Assembly: GCA_037176885.1 (NCBI GenBank)
Contig: JAWWNJ010000010.1
Span: 1,922,001 to 1,986,000 of the forward strand
DNA from: Favolaschia claudopus
Lineage: Eukaryota; Basidiomycota; Agaricomycetes; Agaricales; Mycenaceae
Length of the DNA stretch: 64,000 nucleotides
Direction: 5' to 3'
The notes under the pieces were generated by a model that did no database searches, was not told the origin of the DNA, and saw only the letters and a list, made by a program, of their open reading frames with translations. Positions 46,578-58,500 of this stretch are shown here, piece after piece. A program made the position numbers and the translations under genes. How positions within the stretch are numbered: the first letter of the stretch is position 1; each line of letters starts with the position of its first letter.

Positions 46578-49500
46578 CTAAGTGATTGGCAAGGAGAGCA
46601 TCAAGTCCAGATATGTACGTCGTATATGCAGAATATCAGTCTCTGACACCGCTGGAACAGCGTACCCTCGTAGGATACAGGCCATGACAGAAAGTACCCA
46701 GATACCACAGTCGTATCCATTCGACTGGTGTGCCTGGTCCTGACAAAACGTTAGTACACATCTTGAGAACACTCGGCAAAAACCGTAGTTTAGGACCCTC
46801 CTAAATTGAAAGAAAAACTTTAAATTTTGGCAACGAATTGAGTTGGCCCTAAACTGATCCAAAAACGTTAAGTAAAGGACCAATAAAAACCGTTCCCCAA
46901 ACATCAAGTTTCGGCAACGGTTTCCGCAAGTCCGAAAGGAAAAGAATGAGACGCACCTAAACGCTTTCCAAAAGATTTGGTTTTGGGAGGGGTTTTGGTC
47001 GGACCGAAACAATAAGTTTCGGCAACAGTTTTGGCGGTGTTACCGAAACTTATTGTTTCGGTGCTTCCAAAAGTCCTTTTGGGCTGTCTAGAACAATAAG
47101 TTTCGGCAACACCGCCGAAACTGTTGCCGAAACTTATTGTTTCGGTGCAACCAAATTCCTTCCCAAAACGAATCGTTTTGGGAGCCGTTTAGGTATGTCT
47201 GAATCTTTTTGTTTCGGACCTTCAAAAACTGTTGCCAAAACTCAATGTTTTGGGAACAGTTTTTGTTGGGCCTTTACTTTACATTTTTGCAACAGTTTTG
47301 GGTTTACTTAATGCGATGCCAAAACTTTAAATTTTTCGTTTGATTTAGGACAGTCCTAAACTACGGCTTTTCCCGAGTGAGAACAGGGACTGGATCGCAT
47401 ACCACGGTATACAGCGGCTGCGCGATCCACGGCTCTTCCTCCGTTGAAACTTCGAGGTGATGTCCGTGTCGAAGAGCGAGGAAGGCCATCCGCCTGATCA
47501 AAAGCATAACATCCTATTGACGAGCCGGTGAGATGCAAGAGAGTGAGAGAAAACTGTGACGCACACTGTGAAGCCTACGTGCTTCGGTTCGGGGGCTTCT
47601 CGTCCTTCCGAAGACTCGGATACTGGTTTGGCGGCTATCGGGCGCTAACCAGGCGCTGTGACCCTTCCGCAGGAGCTGTGTCACCCTGAGCAGGGCTCTG
47701 GTAATCCGGAGAGGAGGGCAGTTGTACGGATGCCCAGCCAATGTCATCTTAGTTGTGTATTGAGGTCTTCGGCGCCCGACGCGTTCTTTATCTTCAAGAA
47801 AGCATGGTGGGCAAGGGTAAGTTATTCAATGATTATCTAATACATCATTGTGGCTATGTGACCCGCGGAACGCTACCTAATCGGGAATGTTTGATGGACA
47901 TGCTAAAGGGATATTCCTCCCATATCACAGAGCCCCCCGCATGTTCAGTGAACATGCCCGATAAGTCGATCCTGAACATTTGATGAACCCTTCAAATGTT
48001 CAGCTACTGAAAAAAAAAAAATTCCCAAAATTTCAACTTGACGCAAATGGATTTGCCGAAGATGAGTGGCGAAAGCTTATCAGCTTGCCACACAGCAGGT
48101 AAAGCTCTAGAGCAAAGCTCCATCCAGAGCTTTCCCTTCTTGCATCTCCAATTCCAAGTCACTGTAGCGTGGCTGAGGGTATCCGCAGATCTGAGACATA
48201 AAGTCCAGATTCCCATGCAGAGGATGAGGGCAGACGTTGTCTGTGTTCACGCATCAACAGAGATATATGTTGAATCCACAACCACTTGGTGGGTGGATTC
48301 ACATCTGAAGCCGTTGTCTTCATCTCCATGATGACGATGAAACCCTCGATATCCTGAGCAAAGCTCTAAGGAGAAGGTGGGTAAAGTAGGAGAGTCAGAC
48401 ACAGCTGACTCTCACTATACATATACCCCTACACTGCCCCCCGCTTCTTTGCCGTGCAGCTCAATAACTGCACCATTGGATGTGCGGCAAAGAATCACCA
48501 AACTAACCGAAAGACGTGAAGTGACACACACCACGCGACAACCAGGAGAGGACGAGGATTAGGCGAACAATCGCCCCCCAATCAGCTACGCCCGAATGTA
48601 GAGGGCCCCCCAGAATAAAAATGTCGACGTTGCTCTTGTGAAAAAAAAATTTTTGGGGTAATTTTTCGGCAGGAGCTCTACCTCGCAGTAGGGAGCTCGA
48701 CCACTGACCCATGTAACAATTCGTCATTGAGTTCATCCCTTGAAACAAGTCAAAGGGAATCCATTCACAAATGAATGAAGAGCGTCTAATGCTCATGAAC
48801 TTTCGGAATCAGAAACCAATGGCCTATGCCCCCCAGTCTGGGAATGAACTCTCTCGAAGAGAGCTACACCCTGACCGCTTAGCGCATCCCATTCAATTCG
48901 TCCTTGGAATCACCGTTCCAAGGCATCCATTCCTTGATCGAATGAAGAGCACTAAAAGCTCATGAATTAACGGTGGTGCGTTGACATTCAACGAAGACCA
49001 TGTTTTCGTCATAGAATATAAAATATATTCATTTACCAGCCATCGTATATGGAAAACTCGACGCGTTACCTGCGGAATTCACCAATAGTGGTAGGAAATG
49101 AAAAGAAACAAACTGAGCGCGGCGCAACGAAGCGGAGCTCAAGGTTTGGGCGCTGAAATCCGAGCTCACGCTGCCAGCGGAGCTCAAAGACGTCCTGCAG
49201 ATATTAAGTCTCCATAAAATGAATCGTCAGGGCCGTATTCTCAAGGCGTTGAAGACAAGGAAAGTGTGCAATGGAGAGTCGAAGCGAACGGCAGAACGAG
49301 GGCAATGATCTGCCCCCCAGTGACTTCGTTGAACGTTGAATGAAGCCTTGGTGCATCAAGGGAGTCGCGCGAGACTGCAGTAATGGAGTGTGACTGCTCC
49401 TACAATGGCAGAGGGAAGGGAGATCAAGCTGCGCAGAGCGATCTCACGTTCGAAAATACTCCGGGGTCGACTGAAACAAGACACGCGAGGTGCTGGTCGA

Positions 49501-52500
49501 AACGTCTTGTAACGGCGTATGTAATTGAAACAACGTAGAACGCGCTCAATTTTTGTCACACTAAATCCCTCCCTACACTTTACTTTCCGCTCGACAACTT
49601 TCCAACGAGTCCGGCGAGGCTTGATATCTAGGCGTTGGAAACACCGCCTCAACGTCTTGCTCAGACGGAGGCGAGGAGGCAATGACAATGCCATCCCGCA
49701 AGCGAATATGCCGGGCTTCGAGGTGGACACGTCTGCGACGGCATAGCTAAGAACGAGAGAACAGCGAAAGGCTGGAACGTGCGAGGTCGAAAGGTCGGCG
49801 AACCAAGCGCGTAAGACGAATGTTGCGCGCATTCCGTTCGTTGAGGTAAGTGATCGTTCATTCGCGCTACGATCGAACTGCTGGGGCCTCAACGTCACCT
49901 GGAGACGGAGGGTATCCCGTTTGGCAACCTTCCCGAGATGATTCGTTTTCGACCTTTTGTCAATAGCCTTCCCGGAGAACGATCCAGCTGTCCCGCATCG
50001 AAACGAGCGAGTCGCTTGAGCATAGGCGTCGAGGGTTGAGAGGCGCGTGGGCGCATCCAAGGCCTCCGCGAGTGGAACTTCAGGAGAGTAGGGCGAAGGT
50101 CGGTCGATGAGAACCTCAATGGTGACATGCAGCATGCTAGATGCAGAGGTGATCGTTTGAAGGAGTACCGAGGGAGTTCGTTTGAAGGTCGAGGGAGTCC
50201 GGTGCGGCGAGCTTCCCAACCGCTGAGCACATGCGGTGGAAGAGGCGCCGAGAACTAGCGGGGGTGATCAGCGGTGGTTCGGCGGAACGAATTCCGCGTG
50301 GCGCGTTGGTAAAGTCGCGGGCGGCGAGCAATTGTCATACCGAGCCTCAACGTCACGAAGACGGAAGCGTCCGGCGTGGAGTACTTCCCGAGATCGCGAC
50401 GCAGGCGATGGGAGTAACGTTGAAGCCCCTGGGGGCACTCACTTGATTCTGACCCAAAATTTCTGCCAAACTTGTCCCCGTCCCCTCGCCGAGTCTCGAC
50501 CTTCCTTTCCTTTCAAAAACACTCCTGACAACGACTAGTTTCGTTCGCAGACTGCAAGACGTCCGGCGGCAAAGGCGGCGGCGAAGCAGGAGATTAACGC
50601 AGCGCACAAAGCCGGAGGAGGAAAACGTCGACGGCGATCGTTGATGCGACGAACACGTCGAGGTGCCTACGTGGCAAGGGGGATAGTCGACACTAGACAG
50701 CTACGACGCAGACGATCACGCGCATCGCCGGAGGTGGAAGACGGTGGTGGAGGAAGAAAAAGATTGTCGACGATGGACGCAGAAGTCATTCCGGAGCCTG
50801 AGAGTATTTGCTGACTCAATCAAGTCAATCTTACAATCACACTGCCCCCCAGGCAGCAAATGCTTGAAGAAAAAAAAAATTCCCGCAAAAATAGCCACGA
50901 CCGCACCGAACGCCCCACAATTAAGTCTCTTTATCGTTGGATAAACTAGCATCCAACACGGCAACTCCTTCATATTAACTTTGTATTCCACCCTATGCCA
51001 GTCCAATAACTCGACGAGACACACGATACGTACGAATACACCAGACGCCCGCTTTGATTGCCAGAGGGAGTCGCGAAGCGACTCTACCTCTTCAAAGCTG
51101 CAATTGGCAGTACAGCTGTATGACCGAAATCAGCGTTGGAGGCTTTACGACTGATTTCGTGCAGCGGAGGAACGGAGATCAAGCTGTGCACAGCGATCTC
51201 GACGTTCCTGATACATCGTCTCGAGTGAAAGGTGCGAGAGTCGAGCGAGGCCGGTAGCGAGGCGGAGTATCTTGAAACGACGTACGCACTTGGCCTTTCA
51301 CGAACCCAAATACCTCCGCAACTTCCTGCATCCTAACGAACGAGCCTGAGGAGGCTTGAGATCGAAGTGTTGACACCACCTAGGCGCCGGCGTGCGGAAG
51401 TGGCCGTTCACGTATAACAAGGATGACACGGGCGAACATGCCGGGCCTCGACGTCTGGAAGACGGAGGCGTCCGGCGTTGGAAGGCGCACAATAAGGCGG
51501 CGACGAAGAACAAGGCCGCGAATGGACGTGGCCTTTTGAGGTCAAGGACAAGGTAAAGGAAGGCGACGCGTCGAGATCGAGCGAGCGTCGGAACGCTGGT
51601 ACATCCGAAGGCGAAGAGTAGGCGAGCGCCCAGTGCGTGTACGGCGAACGCGAAGCCAGCAGGTAGCATTGCCGACCAACTGACATCGCTACAGGGCGGG
51701 ATTGGAAGCCGATTCAGGCGCTAGAGGCGACTATCGCCCCGTTCGTAAGCGCGAGCCGTATGTCGAGTGCAGGGCGTCGAGACTTGCAGTCCAAAAGTTG
51801 GCACCACCGCCTCGACGTCTGAAAGACGGAGGCATCCGGCGGCGAAAAGCGCCATTCCTCAAAACCACGCTCGAAGTGGAAGAGGCGAAGACGAGCGACA
51901 GACGGTGCTGTCGGCGACGACGCGGACAGAGTGGCACGTACGCTCGACCTGTAGACGGTGAGCGCCCTGCTCTAGAGCTCGTGCACGGGCGGCTTTGAGT
52001 AACACCACAGTCGGGTCGTCGGATTCGACCTCGAAGCATGCGCAGTCGGCGACCGCGTCGAAGAGGCAGAACTTCCCGCTCGGAAGAGGTGGTTGGGAAG
52101 CGGTACAAAGGGGGGTGGCGCGTCGGCATTAGAGCAGACGTCGGCAATCGCTGCAGTGATGGGCGTCCAGCGTCCGCAACGCGCTGAGACGCGTGGTGGT
52201 ACGAAGCGAGCGAGGAGTCTAGTCGAAGGCGCTCGAGATGTCGGCAACGACATCGTCGTCGTTAACGTCGCCATTGAGCCTCGCGTCGCTCGTAAGACGA
52301 CGGTCGTAGTGGAGATGGTGGCGCGCGGCGCAGACGCGCCAGATGAGAAACTGACTTCCTCACAATCCTTTAAGTTTCTAACCTCCGCTTTGTCTTCTCA
52401 AAAACGCTCCTTCCCCACAGAAACCTGCGGCATACTTTCAAACGTCTTGAAAAGGGACGCGCGACTTTCTCGGGCGTGGGCGTCGAGCCATGTCGACGCG

Positions 52501-55500
52501 TGGGCACGTCCAGCCGTGAAGGAGTTGGGGTAGAACCGGGCCTCGACGTCTTCTTGCAGACGGAGGGCGTCCGATGTCGCTAGGGCGATGAGGACGAGGG
52601 AGATGAGGCGAGAGGAAGAAGAGTTCGCTGCCACATCGATAACGACGGCGTGAGAGACAGCGGCGACAACGCGGAGCGGGTCGTCGGATCGGATCCGAGA
52701 CGACGCCAGCTGAAATTGAGGACTAGTCTCCAGCCCATCTTAGTGTTCCGCCCTTTCCTCAAAATCTAGTATCGAGCCCAGCGAGACTGAGTCCAAGTCA
52801 GGCCGGAGGCTTGAATGCCAACGATCAACGACGACGGCGCGTTGACAACAGTACACCACGAGAAAAGCAGCGGGCCTCGACGTCGCTTGAAGACGGAGGG
52901 TACCTCGCGTGGTGAATTTCGTCAATCCAATCCCATCTGAGCTTACTTTCTCCTCTCCCCATCCTTGAATCACATTTCCCTTCTATCCAATGCTGCCAAA
53001 GAAGCTTCATCCCAAGTATCGGGGGAGTCGTTCGCCGAGACGTCGACAGCACGCGGAAACGACGCTTTGGCACACGCTAGCGTTTGAGGGTGACGGTGAA
53101 GCGGCCGTGAGCCTCGACGTCTCTCACAGATGGAGGGTTTCCAGCAGTCCGCAAAACGCCGTGGTCGAGCGAGATGGAAGGAGGGGAGAGAGTAGACGAC
53201 TAGGTCACAACGCATGAGGGCTGGCGAGGGACGCGGCAGAGCGGGCGGCGACGCGGAAAATCGCTTGGAATATTCGTGATCGGCTCGATGCCGTCCGTCA
53301 GCGAAACGAATTGAAGCTTGCAGAATATTTGAAACACTTGGACAGCCCTTTGAATCCCAAAATGGCGGAGACGTTAGACCAGGCAGCACAAGGACGGCGG
53401 CAAGTAACCCCCGTCGCTCACACGTCTGATTTCTCCGCAGGTTCGCTAGACCGCGTAAGATATGACCAGAGATACCTCAACGTCTCATAAGACGGAGGTT
53501 TACCCATGCTCATATCCGGCGCTAGCAGCGCGGGAGAATGCTCTGGCCGGAAAAGGTTGGAATTATGACCATTAAACGAGGCGAAAGGCTGCAATGGCGC
53601 GATCGATATGGAGAGAAACGGCAGATCCGGCGAAGGTGAAGGGCGCGAGTATTGTATGCGGCGTCGTTTGCCAGCGGCGCAGAGGTTTATTACTCCATAC
53701 CGTGCGCCTCAATGTCGTTTGCTGCCCGAGGCGTTCGCTGACGAACGCGCACTAAGCGAGCGGGACGATGGCGATGTGGAGGGAAGGCGTGTTCGTCACG
53801 AAACCACCATGTAGCTCTTACAGACACGTTTCTCGCAAACGGAAGGTTTCCGGCGACAGAGGAAGAGGCTGGTGTAGCCAGCGACGGGACGTGGTCCGGG
53901 GGAAACGGCTAACTCACTCCATTCCTGCTAACCGTACTGACCACGATTCTCCAAAACCTCTCTCCATCCAGTAACCGCATCTTCCCCTAACCTCAAGACA
54001 TTTCCAAACGGCGGCTTGAGGGAGACGAATCATTGGCGCGTAGGCAGCGTCACTTGAAGACGGAGGCGTCCAGCGGCAAGCGGCGAGTCATGGGCGGAGA
54101 GAGATGAAGGGAGAGGGAAGGAAGGGTTTCCCACGTCGTCGTTGTCGACGTGGGAGCCGGCGGCGCCAACGCGGCGACCGGAACGAAGGCAGCGAGAGCC
54201 TCAACATCTTCGGTAGACGGAGGTTTTCCGATCCTCTTGTACCTTCGCGCCCCTCGTCCTCCTTTCCTTCAACTCAAATGATTCCCATGTGAGAACTTCG
54301 AGCGATCCTCGACGACAGATACCAACGACGATTTGAATATCGCAGTCTTCGATTTATTTGAGCCATTCAATCCTCCTAGCAGCGGCCAGAGTAGAAATCG
54401 TTCTCTAAACGATGGTTTGAGGATTGCTGGTAGCCGTGTTGAAGTCAATGCGGTGAACACTGTCGGACGACGTTGGAGTAGAAAACGAAGAATGTATTTT
54501 TTACTGCTAACTACACGCTGGAGCTCAAGCCCTTGGAGCTCACGGTGCGAGTCAATTCATAAACCTGAGCTCAACGCTGAACAGCGGAGCTCTAGGTTTA
54601 ATGTAGAGGTCCGAGCTCACGCCGTCAGCGGAGCTCAAGGACATGGACAAAGCAGTCCAATTGAGTCATATTCTCAGCGCCGCGAAGCTCAGCGCTGAGG
54701 ACAAGTGGGTCCCGTAACGAGGGTCATCAATCCCGATATGTGCTATGCAAGCACAAATGTGCAAGGCAAGGAATAAATGGGATTGACGGGCGGATAGCGT
54801 CGCGTCCGTCAGAATCAAGTGAATGAAAGTGAGGGAGGCGACCAAGCGCCTCACCGTACCACTATGGAGACTACAAGTAGAGGGGAGGATACTTGAGACT
54901 CGCCAGAGGTGAAGTCTATTTCAGACTTGGTGAGGTGCGAAGAGTCTTCGGGAGGAGTTTGGTGAAGCCTCCCTGTGTGTCCACCATTGTGAAGCCTACG
55001 TGCTTCGGTTCGGGGGCTTCTCGTCCTTCCGAAGACTCGGATACTGGTTTGGCGGCTATCGGGCGCTAACCAGGCGCTGTGACCCTTCCGCAGGAGCTGT
55101 GTCACCCTGAGCAGGGCTCTGGTAATCCGGAGAGGAGGGCAGTTGTACGGATGCCCAGCCAATGTCATCTTAGTTGTGTATTGAGGTCTTCGGCGCCCGA
55201 CGCGTTCTTTATCTTCAAGAAAGCATGGTGGGCAAGGGTAAGTTATTCAATGATTATCTAATACATCATTGTGGCTATGTGACCCGCGGAACGCTACCTA
55301 ATCGGGAATGTTTGATGGACATGCTAAAGGGATATTCCTCCCATATCACACACACGTATATCAGCATGCCAGCCCGAACGTCCACCTAGGCTGTCAAAAA
55401 AGTAGAGGCGTTGCCGGGTTACATGGGCAGCAACGAATACCCAGTGCTCCTGATTGAGACGATGAATCGGGATCAGCCATACTTCCTTCTCCCAAAATGC

Positions 55501-58500
55501 CGTCGGCCGCAAACATTCCCAGAGATAATTGTCTGCACACTGACACTGCACCCGCGCAAGGTCATACGTGCTCAAGAGGGCACAGCGGCTAACAGTCGCT
55601 GCAGTTGGGGATCCCGGTGCGCCAAACACGTTGAAGAGGGCGCCAGCAACGCCGTTAAGCAAGCACCCAGTTAGACGGGCGGTGGGGGAGCGAAGGCGAT
55701 CAAGGTCTTGGTTGTCGATCTTGAGAGTGGGACGACCGTCGGTACCAACGACGGTGCGGGTAAAGCGGGAGTTCCTGTCGATGAGCATCCTCATTGACTC
55801 GTTGCGCTGTGTGAGAACGGCCAAGAACGATCCATCGGCAGGAAGGTCAGACTAGAAGTATCACACGTTGGTAGGAAATACCGCCGAATTTTACAAGACA
55901 CGACGTACCGGTGAAGTCCACTGAATCTCAAACCTGATGGAGTCCTGACCAAACCCTGTAGAATCATCCTCCAACTCATCACTGCCGAGAACATCCTCTA
56001 CCAAAGCAACATCGTCGTCGTCGTCGTCGTCCTTCTCGTCGTTGCAGCCGTTGTCGTCATCCTCAGACTCCGAATCCGAGTCCAAATTCAGTTCCACAAA
56101 GGAGCCGGCGACTGGAACGATATCGACATGGTCAGTGACGGCGGCGACGGGGGTGGTGACAACGGCGGGGTTGGTGAGAACAGCGCGGGTAGCGACGGCG
56201 CCGGTGGTGGTGACAACGGCGGGGGTGGTGAGAACAGCGCGGGTAGCGATGGCACCGGTGGTGGTGAAAACGGCGGGGGTGGCGACGGTGCTGGTGGTGG
56301 TGACAACGGCGGGAGTGGCGACGGTGCTGGTGGTGCTGACAACGGCGGGGGCAGCGACGGCGGCTGTGAACTGGGTCATGGGAGGATATACAGAGGCCGG
56401 TCGCCGAGGTAATTCTTGCAGGGATGGAGCCCAAACGTTTTGAAGACGCTGAAGCTGTTGCAGCCGCGCCCGCAGAGGCAGGTCCAGCACTACGTCTGTG
56501 CTAGCTGCAATCGCATGCTGAACAATCTGCAGCTCTTCCTGAAGCCAGCACCTCATATTCTGCCGTTCGCCTTCCAGCCGCCGTGCCTCTTCGCTGCATC
56601 TATCTGTGGAATGTATCGCGCGGATGCCGTCGCGAACATCTTCATCCGTGAGCCAGCGGGGAAGGTGGTTTCCGCAAGGTGTAATTGAGACGTCTTGATG
56701 CAGAGTTGGATCATCGCGCAGATCAGACAAACGCGCCGGAAGGGGTGTGGGAATTGGGATGCTACAGTCCGAGGGACGGAGGTCTTGAAGAGTCAAACAA
56801 AGCTCATTGTACTTTGCGACTGCCCGTAAAAGCGCGGGATGGCGCTTGGCTATCCCTTTGCGGGTGGCTTGATGTAATTTAGTCCCTGCACAATCGAAGT
56901 GAGCTAAATTCTGGATTGACGGAAACTAGTGACATACCTAAAGGTTCGCTTCGACCCCGCACGGCTCGATCCAATGTTTCCCATTCGAAGAACATACCCA
57001 CGGCGCGTTTTCGGATATTCATCTTGAGATCGCGAAGCATGAACAAATTCTGAACAAATGGAAGAGGGAGGTTCTTTAGGTCAGAAAAGTCGTCTTCCAC
57101 ATTGAGGGTCGCGTAGAGACGCTGTGCCTCCGAGGTCAATCGCGCGTGCGTGCCAAGAAGAGAATCCAGCAGGCGCTGAGATTCAGGAGACATGCCGGAG
57201 GCAGCAATGGACTGCGTTGCATCGGATATTGCTTGCTCGACATTCTCAATCTGGGTTTGAAGAGCCAAAACCTTCTCAATATCACGTCGGATGCGGTTGG
57301 GAGCATCTGAGAAGAAAATAAATCGCTTCCGTTATGACAGCGACGGTAGTGGAAGTGTTTTAACTCACAAGAGCGAATGGAGGTCTGCTCCTGCTTCTGC
57401 AAAACCCATTGGTGTCGTAGCTCATGCTCGAGGACGCCGCAATGGATCAGTACCCCGCGCGCCTTGCACCACTTCTGACGAACCGAGGCATCCTGTCGCT
57501 CGAGCCATTCGCCAAGGGCCTCAAGGCCGTCTTCATTGACGAAATCGACATACTGGTCTATCATCCAGATACGCCGCGAAAGCTAATAATCGTGTCAGCA
57601 ACCAAATTTGTACGAATAGTAAATAACCAAACAAACCCCTTGATGCCGCGTTGCTGGAATCAACTTTCGAATGCGAGACCAGAACCGCTCGACACCCTCC
57701 ATGTCTGACAGACCCATCCCGAAGCGAAACTTGGGGCTATAGTTAAGCTGACAGATCCACTGATGACCGAACGCGTGCATGGCGTTGATTACGAACGAAA
57801 GACGTTCGCGGATGCCGTCGCTCATGATTGGGAACTGAGAAAATGTCAGATTGGACGACAGCAGATGGAGATTTGGACTCGTTGACTCACCAGATCCAGA
57901 CTATGATCCGTGATACAGCCAATGTCGTAGGCCTGAACAATGGTGGCCTGAGGTGGGAGCAAACTAAAGACATGTTCCAGGAGAGCAACAATGAAGTGCT
58001 GCTGCTCTCCGGGAGTGTCTACATCGCACATAAAAATGACCTGCGAGTGTCGGCAGGTCATCACAAACACACCGCTCGCATCATACCGCTTGGGGTCGGC
58101 TTTCCGCTTCTTCTCGTTAGCGGCGTCCCAAGACTCCTTGCACATGTCTACGACGTCTTGGGGCAGAGTGCTTCGACGGGTGGAAGGACGGCGCTTGCCT
58201 CGAGCTCGGGCTTCAGCGACCCGTCGAGCCGCGTCTGCGACTTCGGCACGGGATAGAAAGTACGATGGATCAAAATATATATTCGAATCGCCGGCCCCCT
58301 TGCGGTGTCGGTAGCTGTAGCAAGCATCCCCGGCAAACTGACAATCTCCGCCCCTGGGTTTCGTTCAGAAAAGCAAAGAAAGAGCCAGTGAAAAATACCA
58401 TACTCATTCAATGGCCTTCCCCACTCCTTCCAACCGAAACAGGCGGGACATCTCTCCTGCAAGAGTCGATGGGCACGGCCAGCAGTGAGCTGCGGCGACG

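Larger units (their letters stand above)
47567..55350 (-). mobile_element. 7.8-kb non-coding LTR element (LARD-like) in a transposase intron
   Basis: Two 363-bp direct repeats (47567-47929 and 54988-55350) with TG...CA ends are flanked by the 5-bp target duplication CACAC (47562-47566 and 55351-55355). By eye I find no difference between the LTRs. The ~7.06-kb interior shows no gag, protease, reverse transcriptase, RNase H or integrase on either strand. Orientation is inferred as minus: on that strand tggtggacacacagg follows the 5' LTR (55350-54988), a plausible primer-binding site, and gcggggggctc precedes the 3' LTR, a plausible polypurine tract. The element fits a large retrotransposon derivative mobilised by another element's proteins. 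Confidence 0.9.

Noticed and set aside
46578..47012. Separate small Ulp1 gene
   Set aside because: Only the catalytic Cys block is here. Phase and order show it is the last exon of the transposase gene, with the preceding open sequence belonging to the MITE.
49356..53400. Minus- and plus-strand open frames of 100-290 codons in the LTR element
   Set aside because: Composition is Arg/Ser-rich repeat translation of the hairpin array. No gag, protease, RT or integrase motif, and frames overlap on both strands.
49647..54222. CRISPR-like array
   Set aside because: Eukaryotic context, irregular spacing of hundreds of bases, degenerate repeats, and location between LTRs.
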